From Brevibacterium zhoupengii (GTDB taxonomy: Bacteria > Actinomycetota > Actinomycetes > Actinomycetales > Brevibacteriaceae), in assembly GCF_021117425.1 (NCBI RefSeq), contig NZ_CP088298.1:558001-622000 (forward strand): 64,000 nt of DNA, read 5' to 3'. Positions 17,913-26,646 of this stretch are shown in pieces. Both the position numbers and the translations under genes were made by a program. The notes under the pieces are model-generated. The model saw only the letters and a program-made list of their open reading frames with translations, was not told the DNA's origin and searched no databases. The stretch's first letter is position 1. Each line of letters starts with the position of its first letter.

Positions 17913-18905
17913 ATGACCGTTGAATCTCGCCTATTGTCCCTCTTGGGGATGCTCTCCGCGGGACGGACCTACACCGCGAGTGAACTGGCCGCACGCTTCG
18001 GCGTCACTCCACGCTCGATCCGCCGCGACATCGCGAGCCTGCGCGAACTCGGCTATGTCATCGAATCCCTCCCCGGAGCCGCTGGCGGATACCGCGCCCA
18101 TTCGCGCACGGTCCTGCCTCCACTGCAGCTGCAGACCGGTGAAGCCCTGGCCACAGCCGTCGGTCTGGCCCTGCTCAATGGCGCCGGGCTGAGTACGTCT
18201 GATGCGGAATCGGCCACCGCGAAGCTGCGCACAATGCTGCCTCCGGCCATGCACAGGACAATCGGGGACATCAGCACGGCCGTGTCTGTCCTCCCCGGTC
18301 ATGAACCCGGCGTCGACATGACCGCGGTGATGACGACCACTTCGGCGATCGCGTCGAGAAACGTCCTCACATTCGCCCATGAGAAACAACGCCCGACCAG
18401 ATCAGAGACGAGATCCGAGACGATGCAGCGCCGCGTGGAGCCGGTGCGCATGGTCGTCCTCGGCGGGCACTGGTACCTCTACGCCTGGGATCTCACCCGC
18501 AGCGACTGGCGGGTCTTCCGGCTTGACCGGATGAGTGAGATCCACGAAACGACGTTCGCCTTCGCTCCCAGAGACCATCCCGACGCCGAGGTGGCCGTGA
18601 GTTCCGCTGTCACAACCGCTGCGTACCGCCACACGGTGATCCTGGACGTGGACGCCACCGTGGCCGAGGCCAAGGCGTGGTTTCCGACGCGGACCGCGAC
18701 GATCACGAAGTCCGGCGACGGTGCCCGTGTCGAATTCGGGGTCGAGGACCTGGCGTGGGCGGCCGTGATCACTGCCGCGACTCCCGTGGATTTCCGGGTC
18801 ATCGAGCCACCGGAACTGCTCGGTGCGCTGCGTGAACTGGGACAGCGGGCGGCTCACGTGAGCAGAACCGGCAGCACGGAACCGGCGCGCGGCCGAACGG
18901 ACTGA
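17913..18905 (+). CDS. WYL-domain transcriptional regulator with N-terminal HTH
   Basis: A regulator of about 330 residues. A DeoR/HTH_11-type winged helix lies at about 1-60 (YTASELAARFGVTPRSIRRDIASLRELGY). A WYL domain at about 140-215 includes VEPVRMVVLGGHWYLYAWD, with a C-terminal WCX extension. WYL proteins sense small ligands or nucleic acids. The start is ATG 17913; an ATG at 17904 lies inside the operator and the -10 box and would not be on the mRNA. No ribosome-binding site is present and the -10 box sits 7 bases upstream, so the message is probably leaderless and autoregulated. Confidence 0.87.
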   Translation: MTVESRLLSLLGMLSAGRTYTASELAARFGVTPRSIRRDIASLRELGYVIESLPGAAGGYRAHSRTVLPPLQLQTGEALATAVGLALLNGAGLSTSDAESATAKLRTMLPPAMHRTIGDISTAVSVLPGHEPGVDMTAVMTTTSAIASRNVLTFAHEKQRPTRSETRSETMQRRVEPVRMVVLGGHWYLYAWDLTRSDWRVFRLDRMSEIHETTFAFAPRDHPDAEVAVSSAVTTAAYRHTVILDVDATVAEAKAWFPTRTATITKSGDGARVEFGVEDLAWAAVITAATPVDFRVIEPPELLGALRELGQRAAHVSRTGSTEPARGRTD

Positions 18906-19015
18906 GCGGTGATGTGCGCCTGGATACGGGGCGCGGCCGGTCTTGGAGTGCGGCGGCGGTGACCGTGGGATGTCCTGTGGATGATACGGGAATGAACGAA
19001 TCAGGGCCGAGCCAA

Positions 19016-19021
19016 TATACT
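19016..19021 (+). promoter_or_regulatory. -10 box of leaderless usp transcript
   Basis: TATACT ends 7 bases before ATG 19029, which has no ribosome-binding site. Confidence 0.5.
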
Positions 19022-19028
19022 TCTCGAT

Positions 19029-19418
19029 ATGACGATTCTCATTGGCTATCTTCCTGCTCCTGAGGGTGAGGCGGCTCTGCGCGCGGGCTTCGCAGAGGCC
19101 AAACTTCGGTCGAGCAATGCTGTCGTGATCAACTCCCAACGACGCGGAGCCAGTGGAACCCCAACCGAGATCGACCAAGACGTCATCGACCGCATCGTCT
19201 CTCTGGGCAAGGATTCAGACGTCGAGGTTGAGGTGCTCCAGCCCGATCACGAGGACGACCTGCCGGGAACGCTCAACGAACTCGTCGAAGAACACGACGC
19301 TCAGCTCATCGTCATCGGACTGCGCAAACGCTCGGCGATCGGGAAGTTCATCCTCGGTTCACAGGCACAGCGGATCCTGCTCGAGGCAGAGGTCCCGGTC
19401 CTCACCGCCAAGGCCTGA
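19029..19418 (+). CDS. universal stress protein (UspA family)
   Basis: A 129-residue single-domain Usp. The ATP-binding signature G-2x-G-9x-G(S/T) is approximated by IGLRKRSAIGKFILGSQAQRILLEAEVPVL in the last third (Gly, then GKFILGS), and IVIGLR forms the preceding strand. Usp proteins are induced by starvation and stress and bind ATP or other adenine nucleotides; a specific role is unknown. The start follows TATACT by 7 bases without a ribosome-binding site, implying a leaderless mRNA. It is a monocistronic gene between the WYL regulator and the convergent FAD/Fe-S dehydrogenase. Confidence 0.9.
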   Translation: MTILIGYLPAPEGEAALRAGFAEAKLRSSNAVVINSQRRGASGTPTEIDQDVIDRIVSLGKDSDVEVEVLQPDHEDDLPGTLNELVEEHDAQLIVIGLRKRSAIGKFILGSQAQRILLEAEVPVLTAKA

Positions 19419-19467
19419 GGGTTCAAGCCGCAGCTTCCAGCCACTCGAGGCGATACGCCTCGCTGAA

Positions 19468-22437
19468 CTAGCGGCTGGGTTCGAGACCCCAGCCCCAGGC
19501 GAGGAGCTCCGGCAGTGACACGCCCTGGGCGTTGCTGAGGTCGGCGATCTGAGTGCGACAGGAATAGCCATCGGCGAGAACGACCCGGGCGCGGTCACCA
19601 GCGCCGGCAACGACTCCCGTCCCCGCAGTTCCACCGGCCCCGACCGCATTCGGGGTTCGGTCACGCAGCGCCTCCTGCTCGCGCAGCGCCGGCAGCAGAG
19701 CCACCTCGGCCACGGCGACCGAGGTCTCGTAGTGGCCCTCTTCAACGCCGAAGTTTCCGGCCAGTCCGCAGCACCCGCCCAGGAATTTCGAGGCGGCACC
19801 GGTTCGGGCCAGGAGTTCCTTGTCTGCGGCGTTGCCGAAGATCGCCGACTGATGACAGTGCGGCTGCACGAGAGCCTCGACCCCATCCAGGTGCGGGAGT
19901 TCGGCGCCGACGCTGAGCAGGTATTGGGCGAAGGTCTGCACCCGTGCCGCGACCCGGGCCGAGGCCTCATTTGCCAAGAGCTTCTGCGAATCGTCCTTCA
20001 GGGTCGCCAAGCATGAGGGTTCGACCCCGATGATCGGCACATCCCCGGTCGCATCGAGTGCACTGATCGTCTCTCCCAGATTCGCCTTCGCCGCGTCGAG
20101 CTGCCCGGTCGAGATCAGCGGCAGGCCACAGCACACGGTCTGGTCGATGACACGCACGGTGACACCAGCACGCTCGAGCACGGCCACGGCGGCAGCGAGA
20201 ATGCGAGGAGCGAAATGATTCGACCACGAATCGGCGAACAGAACGACCTCGCGTGTCATCGTCGCGGCCCCCACCTCGGCGGGGGCGGAGCCTGAGGTCT
20301 TCCACCACCTACGGAAGGTCGTGGCCGCGAACTGGGGAATGGACCTGCGGACATCGATCCCGGCCATCTTCTTGGCGACACTCGTGAGCCCAGGCAGCCC
20401 TGAGACGCGGTTGACCACCGGCGCCAGGGGAGTGATGGCGCGTGCCAGCTGCGGGAGGAACCCGAGCGAATAGTGCTTCATCGGGCGCAGCCTGCCCTTA
20501 TAGGACTGATAGAGGACCTCGGCCTTGTAGGTGGACATGTCCGTCCCCGTCGGGCACTCGGTGCCGCAGGCCTTGCAGGACAGGCAGAGATCGAGGGCGT
20601 CGGCGACCTCGGGGGACTGCCAGGAGGAATCGAGGAGATCCCCGGACACCATCTCCTGCAACACCCTGGCACGACCACGGGTGGAATGCCGTTCATCGCG
20701 CGTGGCCTGGTAGGACGGACACATGACGCCACCACTGTCGGCGGAATCGGCGCGGCACTTGCCGACACCGGTGCACCGATGCACAGCCGAGGCGAACCCG
20801 GCGGACTCACCCTCGTAGCTCATCGCCAGATTTCCGGGCAGCTCCTCGCGCAGCGGCAGCTGGGTCAGTCGCAGCGATTCGGTCAGCGCATCGGGATCGA
20901 CGATGACCCCCGGATTGAGCAGATACTGCGGGTCGAAGAGCTCCTTGACCTCCTTGAACAGATCGAGCACCGCCGGCGGATAGACGAGACGCAGCAGCTC
21001 GGATCGCGCCCGGCCGTCCCCATGCTCACCGGAGACGGACCCGCCGTAGCGGGCCACGAGCTTCGTCGCAGCGACCATGAACGTCCGCATCACCTCCGGA
21101 CCGTCGGGGTCTTCGAGCGGGAAGTCCACACGCATGTGCAGGCACCCGTCACCGAAGTGACCGTAGGGAATGCCCCACAGCCCATGCTCGGTGAGCAGGT
21201 CCATGAGATCACGCAGGTAGTCGCCGAGGTTGTCCACCGGAACCGCCGAATCCTCCCACCCGGCGTGGGCGTCACGACCATCGGGTGTCCGCGACACGAG
21301 TCCGGCACCGTCGGCACGGATCGCCCACACCTCGGCGGCGGCATGGGCACCGAGCACCGCAGAGTCCAAGGCAGCAGATTCGCGGATCAGCCGTTTCGTC
21401 TCATCCACCAGCTCGGCTTCGTCCTCGCCGGTGAGCTCGACCACGAGCCAGCCGGCGCCCTCGGGCAGACGGGGGACCGCCTCGGCGCCCTTGGTCTCGA
21501 TGACCCGATCGAGCATGCGCTTGTCGAGGCCTTCGCAGGCCGCGACCGGGAAACCCTTGAGCAGGGGAGCGTCGTGCGCGGCCGCGACCATGTCCTCATA
21601 TCCGAGCACCACCGCCGCGGTATGGGCTGGGTCCCTGACCAGACGCATCTTCGCGGCGAGGACGATGCCCCAGGTGCCTTCGGACCCGGCGAAGGCTCGA
21701 CGCAGGTCGAAGTTGTTCTCCGGCAGCAGGGATTCGAGTCCGTATCCGGAGACCTGACGAGAGAAGGTGCCCAGGTTCGTCCGGATGGTGCCCAGCTGCC
21801 CGGCAACGAGCTCGTGCAGGCGCGGGAACGTCTCTGTGGAGTCGGTGTCGTCGAGGGTGACGACGGTGCCGTCGACGAGCATGACGACCAGGGCGAGGAT
21901 GTTGTCACCGGTGCGACCGTAGCCCAGCGCACGTGGTCCGCAGGCATTGTTGCCGATCATTCCGCCGATCGTGCAGCGGGTGTGGGTGGAGGGGTCAGGG
22001 CCGAAGCGCAATCCGTGGGGTCGCGCCTGCGCCTGCAGATGGGCGTGGATGCATCCGGCCTGGACCCAGGCCGACTGTGCGTCGGGGTCGAGTGAGAGGA
22101 CCTCATTCATATGGCGGGAGAAGTCGAGGATGATGCCAGTGCCGATCGCATTGCCGGCGATCGAGGTGCCGGCTCCGCGGCTGGTGACGGGAACACCCAA
22201 CCGACGTGCGATGGCCAGCGTGGACGAGACGTCTGCTTCGTCGTGCGGGAACACGATGGCCTGCGGGACCAAACGGAACAGGGACGCATCCGAGGTGTAG
22301 GCGGCACGGTCGGTGTCATCGACGCTGAAGTCACGGACGCCCGCCGTCCTCAGCTCGGTCGAGAGAACATCGGCGAGGGACATCTCTGTCTCCGCAGACG
22401 TTCGAAGTGCACCAGTGCTCTGCGCCGAAGTCGTCAT
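19468..22437 (-). CDS. FAD-linked oxidase / Fe-S dehydrogenase fusion (D-2-hydroxyacid dehydrogenase, YdiJ-like)
   Basis: A 989-residue two-part enzyme. The N-terminal half is a GlcD/Dld-type FAD protein (VTSRGAGTSIAGNAIG for FAD, GPDPSTHTRCTIGGMIGNNA, VSGEHGDGRAR). The C-terminal half is GlcF/GlpC-like with cysteine clusters at CTGVGKC and CLSCKACGTECPTG, then two CCG modules (QTVCCGLPL; GGCCGLAG). This is the architecture of YdiJ-type D-2-hydroxyglutarate or other D-2-hydroxyacid dehydrogenases feeding electrons to the respiratory chain. The start is taken as ATG 22437; GTG 22458 is an alternative. It may complement the LhgO-like oxidase upstream by handling the opposite enantiomer. Confidence 0.87.
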   Translation of the reverse strand: MTTSAQSTGALRTSAETEMSLADVLSTELRTAGVRDFSVDDTDRAAYTSDASLFRLVPQAIVFPHDEADVSSTLAIARRLGVPVTSRGAGTSIAGNAIGTGIILDFSRHMNEVLSLDPDAQSAWVQAGCIHAHLQAQARPHGLRFGPDPSTHTRCTIGGMIGNNACGPRALGYGRTGDNILALVVMLVDGTVVTLDDTDSTETFPRLHELVAGQLGTIRTNLGTFSRQVSGYGLESLLPENNFDLRRAFAGSEGTWGIVLAAKMRLVRDPAHTAAVVLGYEDMVAAAHDAPLLKGFPVAACEGLDKRMLDRVIETKGAEAVPRLPEGAGWLVVELTGEDEAELVDETKRLIRESAALDSAVLGAHAAAEVWAIRADGAGLVSRTPDGRDAHAGWEDSAVPVDNLGDYLRDLMDLLTEHGLWGIPYGHFGDGCLHMRVDFPLEDPDGPEVMRTFMVAATKLVARYGGSVSGEHGDGRARSELLRLVYPPAVLDLFKEVKELFDPQYLLNPGVIVDPDALTESLRLTQLPLREELPGNLAMSYEGESAGFASAVHRCTGVGKCRADSADSGGVMCPSYQATRDERHSTRGRARVLQEMVSGDLLDSSWQSPEVADALDLCLSCKACGTECPTGTDMSTYKAEVLYQSYKGRLRPMKHYSLGFLPQLARAITPLAPVVNRVSGLPGLTSVAKKMAGIDVRRSIPQFAATTFRRWWKTSGSAPAEVGAATMTREVVLFADSWSNHFAPRILAAAVAVLERAGVTVRVIDQTVCCGLPLISTGQLDAAKANLGETISALDATGDVPIIGVEPSCLATLKDDSQKLLANEASARVAARVQTFAQYLLSVGAELPHLDGVEALVQPHCHQSAIFGNAADKELLARTGAASKFLGGCCGLAGNFGVEEGHYETSVAVAEVALLPALREQEALRDRTPNAVGAGGTAGTGVVAGAGDRARVVLADGYSCRTQIADLSNAQGVSLPELLAWGWGLEPSR

Positions 22438-22693
22438 GTTCGCATTGTGCCACTTCACGTATTTCCCGTGTACTCCCGAGCTCAGCGTGGGACAGCGCCG
22501 ACTCTGTCCGGAGCTGGTCGCCGCTCCAGGGAAATCGAGCCGGGATGTTATTGAACTGTTATAAAAAGGTGCCGGAAAAGCGCCTTCTCTTCTGTAATTC
22601 GGGAATTATTGGATTATTGTCATATGCATGGTATTTAATGGAACTACATCATTAGATGGCATCGAGCCAGAGTCGTAAGCAAGGGAAGAAACC

Positions 22694-22948
22694 ATGTCGC
22701 GTCGAGCCCGTGAATTAACAGTTGATCAGACAGCCTTAGTTGGTGCGGTCCGGAAGGTTTCTCGTCAGCGTGCAAAAATCAACACTGATTACGTGATGGC
22801 GATTCTTCGCGCCCGTGAAGAGGGTGCGACCTTCGGTTCCATCGCCGAGGCGGCAGGCACCTCATCGCAGGCGGTGCAGGAGATCGTGCGTCGGCATGGG
22901 CAGGTTCAGCGCCCCGATGCCGCAAAATCAGCTCCAGCCACCGCATAA
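22694..22948 (+). CDS. small HTH-like conserved protein
   Basis: An 84-residue basic protein that I cannot assign to a named family. Residues 38-68 (ILRAREEGATFGSIAEAAGTSSQAVQEIVRRHG) read as a helix-turn-helix, so DNA binding is plausible. The tail is Pro/Ala-rich. An AAGGGAAG ribosome-binding site lies 6 bases before the ATG. The upstream 130 bases are markedly AT-rich for this window and contain TTGGAT, 17 bases, TATTTA as a possible promoter. A hairpin follows downstream, so the gene appears to be its own transcription unit. Confidence 0.7.
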   Translation: MSRRARELTVDQTALVGAVRKVSRQRAKINTDYVMAILRAREEGATFGSIAEAAGTSSQAVQEIVRRHGQVQRPDAAKSAPATA

Positions 22949-23011
22949 TAAGGCCAGCAGGGTGCTGGTGAAGCGCTCAAACGCTGCAGGTCGACCGAGG
23001 TGGGCAATGCT

Positions 23012-23045
23012 GCCCGCGCATCACAATGAGGTGATCGGCGCGGGC
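23012..23045 (+). terminator. stem-loop after the small HTH-like gene
   Basis: GCCCGCGC-ATCAC pairs with GTGAT-GCGCGGGC across AATGAG, with a two-base bulge. A second small GCCCG/CGGGC hairpin follows directly. Confidence 0.5.
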
Positions 23046-23392
23046 GCCCGCCTCGGGCGTTGAGTCATGGTCGAAGTCATTCGTTTTATTACTATCTGAT
23101 AACAAGACCTCTTTATTGTGGAAACCATGTGAAGAGCGTGCATGTGACATTAACGGAGCGATTGCACTCGGGTATTGAAAAGTCGTCCTGAATGCGAACG
23201 AATGTGATCGAAAAGCTTGCTTTCAGATCGTCGATTTCAGTTCTCCGCAGTGAGGTGCAGTTGGTGGAATTCTCAGCAGCAGTCGTCCCTGACAGGGTGT
23301 CTGAGCGGCTTAGATACAAGAAGTACACACTCGCATCTGTATTGCAGTGTTGTTACACGAGGTGGTCGGCGAGGGCCGACTAGAGTTGAGCC
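23046..23392. other. AT-rich intergenic region without a gene
   Basis: About 350 bases of unusually low GC for this window. Open frames here (for example the 71-codon minus-strand frame ending at 23113) lack ribosome-binding sites and family resemblance. The right end carries the -10 box TAGAGT (23381-23386), 6 bases before the ATG of the inositol-phosphatase-like gene. Confidence 0.5.
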
Positions 23393-24358
23393 ATGAGCTC
23401 CGAGACAAATCTTCTGCCCAGTGATGTCAGTGAACTTCCCCTGATCCGGATCGCCTCGGATCTGGCCACGATGGCGTGGGAGCAGATGGTGGCCTGGCGC
23501 AGTTCCCTCGGCGCGCAGCTTGACGCCTCGGTGGTGGACACGAAGACCTCACCCAATGACCTCGTGACTCTCGCGGATGCGCAGATCGAATCACTGGTCC
23601 GCGGCTACCTGGCGAAGGTTCGACCCGCTGACGTCATGGTCGGCGAAGAAGGTGCCCCAGCGCTGGATCCCACCGGCTTCTTCGACACCCAGCTTCTGAG
23701 CCGACTCAACTGCTTTGATCCCGGCAGCAATGACCTGCTCGACATGAGCGATGACGGTCAGCCCCTGGAATGGCACGTCGATCCCATCGATGGCACCGTC
23801 AACTACGTGCGCAACATCGAGCACTATGCGTTCTCCGTCGGTGTCTGCGTGGCAGGCGGAGACCATGGGCGAGGACTGGATGAGGAGGGGTGGCTCATCG
23901 GACTCGTGGCATCCCCGGGGCTGAATGCCACTTGGCTAGGTGCGAAGGGTCAGGGCGCCTACCGCGTCGAGGGGAAGCTGTCCGGGTTCCGAGGAGCGAC
24001 ACCAGCCATCCCTGCTCGACGGCTGCACGGCACGCCGGCCGAGCTTTCGGGCCGACTGCTGGCAACCGGCTTCGCCTATACCGGGGACAATCGCGGTCCG
24101 CAGCTGGCAAAGCTGCTGACCCTTATGGACGGCTACGACGATATCCGCCGCTGCGGTTCGGCAGCCATCGATCTGTGCATGCTCGCAGAAGGCAAGGTCA
24201 ACGGCTACGCCGAACGAGGACTGGGAATCTACGACTATGCCGGGGGCGGGGTTATCGCTGCCGAGGCCGGTGCCCATGTCCACCGTGGTGGATCCGGTGG
24301 CCCCACCGCCGCAGCAGAATCCGAGCAGGAAGTGCGACGACTCATCGCCTCGATCTGA
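23393..24358 (+). CDS. inositol monophosphatase family protein
   Basis: A 321-residue Mg2+-dependent phosphatase of the IMPase/CysQ/FBPase fold. Metal-site motifs are VGEEG (about residue 83) and WHVDPIDGTVNY (about 130). The C-terminal motif is IYDYAGGGVIAAEAG in place of the usual WDxAAG form. An insert of about 25 residues (TGFFDTQLLSRLNCFDPGSND) separates the first two motifs. The substrate could be inositol phosphate, histidinol phosphate or a 3'-phosphonucleotide. TAGAGT ends 6 bases before the ATG and no ribosome-binding site is seen, suggesting a leaderless mRNA. Confidence 0.88.
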   Translation: MSSETNLLPSDVSELPLIRIASDLATMAWEQMVAWRSSLGAQLDASVVDTKTSPNDLVTLADAQIESLVRGYLAKVRPADVMVGEEGAPALDPTGFFDTQLLSRLNCFDPGSNDLLDMSDDGQPLEWHVDPIDGTVNYVRNIEHYAFSVGVCVAGGDHGRGLDEEGWLIGLVASPGLNATWLGAKGQGAYRVEGKLSGFRGATPAIPARRLHGTPAELSGRLLATGFAYTGDNRGPQLAKLLTLMDGYDDIRRCGSAAIDLCMLAEGKVNGYAERGLGIYDYAGGGVIAAEAGAHVHRGGSGGPTAAAESEQEVRRLIASI

Positions 24359-24481
24359 CAGCCCTCGATCTGGCTGGGCGATTCCCCCTGTTCTGGCACG
24401 CTGGCTGTTCTGGCTCACTGCCTGACTATGCCCGCAGTGAATGTGAGATGAATAACGTTAGATTACTGTCACGTATTGTGT

Positions 24482-24500
24482 GAAGCTTAGGCTAAGCTAA
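24482..24500. promoter_or_regulatory. IdeR/DtxR iron box upstream of the siderophore importer
   Basis: A perfect AGCTTAG-G-CTAAGCT palindrome (24484-24498) that in its 19-base frame matches the DtxR/IdeR consensus (TWAGGTTAGSCTAACCTWA) at 16 of 19 positions, including the TTAG-S-CTAA core. It lies 54 bases before the lipoprotein ATG, where an iron-loaded repressor would block transcription. Confidence 0.8.
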
Positions 24501-24553
24501 TTCACGGTTCGTGTTCATCTGACGTCAATGACTTTTGCAGGAAGTAGATCACT

Positions 24554-25546
24554 ATGGGTTCGTCTCGCCTTCGTTACACCGCCTTGGCCGGTGTGGTTGC
24601 ACTCGCTCTGACCGGTTGCGGCCAAGCAGCCGCCGATGACACCGGCGCCGACGCCAAAACCGGCAGCACCATCGACATCGAGGACAACAACGGAGCGCAG
24701 AGCGTGGCGAGCCCTCCTGCTTCTGTGGTGGCCACAGACAACCGTACCTTCGAGACTCTCGACACCTGGGGCGTCGAACTCAGCGCCGGCGCTGTCTCCT
24801 TGATGTCTGAGGATCTCAGCTACACGAATGACGATTCGGTCCTCGACCTCGGTTCGCACCGCGAGCCTGACCTTGAGAAGGTCGTCGAGGCCAAGCCAGA
24901 CCTCATCATCAATGGTCAGCGGTTCGCGCAGTTCCATGACGATCTCGCGAAGTTGGCTCCCGACGCTACCGTTCTCGAGCTCGACCCCCGCGACGGCGAG
25001 GACTTCGGCTCCGAACTCAAACGCCAGACGACCACTCTGGGAGAGGTCTTCGGCAAACAGGACGAAGCGCAGAAGATCATTGACGACTACGATGCCTCGG
25101 TGAAACGAGCCAAGGCCGCCTATGACAGCAATGACAGCGCCATGGGCCTCATCACCTCGGCGGGTGACATCGGCTACGCCGCTCCTTCGGTCGGACGAAC
25201 CGTCGGGCCGGTCTTCGACATCCTCGGTCTCGACCCGGCACTCGAGGTCGAAGCGAGCAGCGAAGATCATCAGGGCGATGACATCTCCGTCGAAGCGATT
25301 GCCGATTCAAAGCCCGACCTCATGGTCGTTCTTGACCGTGACGCCTCATTCGCACCCGAGGAGCGCGATGAAGGATCGGCGCCTGCCGCCGAGGTGCTGG
25401 AGAAGTCCGAAGCACTCAAGGACGTCCCCGCGGTCAAGGACGACAAAATCGTCTACTTCCCGCAGGACACCTACCTCAATGAAGGCATCCAGACCTACAC
25501 CGAATTCTTCAACTCCTTCGCGGACAAGCTCGAAGAGCAGAAGTAA
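24554..25546 (+). CDS. iron-siderophore ABC transporter substrate-binding lipoprotein
   Basis: A 330-residue class III binding lipoprotein. The signal peptide ends in lipobox LALTGCG, with the modified Cys at about residue 22. The fold matches FatB/CeuE/YclQ-type catechol siderophore receptors: RTFETLDTWGVEL and a LGSHREPDLEKVVEAKPDLII segment. It captures ferric siderophore outside the membrane. The ribosome-binding site is GCAGGAAG. It heads a four-gene operon with two permeases and an ATPase, controlled by the IdeR/DtxR box 54 bases upstream. Confidence 0.92.
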   Translation: MGSSRLRYTALAGVVALALTGCGQAAADDTGADAKTGSTIDIEDNNGAQSVASPPASVVATDNRTFETLDTWGVELSAGAVSLMSEDLSYTNDDSVLDLGSHREPDLEKVVEAKPDLIINGQRFAQFHDDLAKLAPDATVLELDPRDGEDFGSELKRQTTTLGEVFGKQDEAQKIIDDYDASVKRAKAAYDSNDSAMGLITSAGDIGYAAPSVGRTVGPVFDILGLDPALEVEASSEDHQGDDISVEAIADSKPDLMVVLDRDASFAPEERDEGSAPAAEVLEKSEALKDVPAVKDDKIVYFPQDTYLNEGIQTYTEFFNSFADKLEEQK

Positions 25547-25576
25547 TACCGATAGACCGCATCTGAGATCGCGAGA

Positions 25577-26638
25577 ATGACGAGTACACGCAACGGCTCT
25601 GCCGATCACACGGCCGCCCCCACCTCGGGGGCGGCCGGTGTCGCGGCAGCCGAGGCCACCTCGGCGAGGAAGAATTCTGCGGAGACGAAGAACCGACTGG
25701 TGAGCTGGAAGCTGGCGGTGGGCATTGTTGTCGTTCTGCTCCTCCTCGTCCTCTCACTGGTCACCGGTGTCTACGACATCTTCGGCGGTGACGGGGGAGC
25801 CGAGATGTTCCAGATCACCCGTGTCCCGCGCACCATCGCCCTCGTCCTCTCCGGCGCGGCGATGGCCATGTGCGGCCTGGTCATGCAGCTGTTGACGCAG
25901 AATCGGTTCGTCGAACCGACGACGACCGGCACCACGGAATGGGCCGGGCTGGGCCTCATGCTCACCGTCATCGTCTATCCGGATGCCTCGATCCTGGCAC
26001 GAATGATCGGCGCCATCATCGCCGCCTTCATCGGCACACTGGTCTTCTTCCTGTTCCTGCGCCGAGTCTCGCTCAAGTCGTCGCTCATCGTGCCCATCAT
26101 CGGCATTATGCTCGGCGCAGTGGTCGGAGCGATCTCGACCTTCGTCGCCGTCCAGACCGATATGCTCCAGAGCCTGGGCATCTGGTTCGCCGGCAGCTTC
26201 ACCTCCATCCTGCGCGGCCAGTACGAGATCCTGTGGGTCGTCGTCATCGTCGTCATCGCGGTCTTCATCGCCGCCGACCGCTTCACCGTCGCCGGTCTGG
26301 GCAAAGAGGTCGCGACGAACGTCGGACTCAACTACAGCCAGGTCATCCTCATCGGCACCATCCTCGTGGCCATCGCCACGGGTGTCGTCACGGTGGTGGT
26401 CGGCAGCCTGCCGTTCCTCGGCCTCATCGTGCCCAACATCGTGTCGATGATCCGCGGCGATGATCTGCGCAGCAATCTGCCCTGGGTCTGCTTGTTGGGC
26501 ATCGCCATCGTCACGGTCTGCGACCTCATCGGCCGAGTCATCATCGTGCCCTTCGAACTGCCCGTCTCCGTCATCCTCGGAATCGTCGGTGCCGCAGTCT
26601 TCGTCGGACTCCTCCTGCGACAGCGAAAGCGGGGCTGA
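25577..26638 (+). CDS. iron-siderophore ABC permease (FecCD family), first subunit
   Basis: A 353-residue FecCD-type permease with about nine membrane helices after a roughly 40-residue polar N-terminus. Family segments are RVPRTIALVLSGAAMAMCG and the ATPase-contact region GSLPFLGLIVPNIV. It corresponds to YclN/CeuB and forms the importer channel with the next gene. The 30-base gap from the binding-protein stop indicates one transcript. Confidence 0.92.
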   Translation: MTSTRNGSADHTAAPTSGAAGVAAAEATSARKNSAETKNRLVSWKLAVGIVVVLLLLVLSLVTGVYDIFGGDGGAEMFQITRVPRTIALVLSGAAMAMCGLVMQLLTQNRFVEPTTTGTTEWAGLGLMLTVIVYPDASILARMIGAIIAAFIGTLVFFLFLRRVSLKSSLIVPIIGIMLGAVVGAISTFVAVQTDMLQSLGIWFAGSFTSILRGQYEILWVVVIVVIAVFIAADRFTVAGLGKEVATNVGLNYSQVILIGTILVAIATGVVTVVVGSLPFLGLIVPNIVSMIRGDDLRSNLPWVCLLGIAIVTVCDLIGRVIIVPFELPVSVILGIVGAAVFVGLLLRQRKRG

Positions 26639-26646
26639 GGCACACC

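Noticed and set aside
20473..22095. Plus-strand open frame of 540 codons opposite the FAD/Fe-S dehydrogenase
   Set aside because: Antisense shadow with Arg/Gly/His-rich low-information sequence; the opposite strand has all catalytic motifs.
23113..23328. 71-codon minus-strand frame in the AT-rich gap
   Set aside because: No ribosome-binding site and no domain; stop codons are merely by chance spaced widely here.
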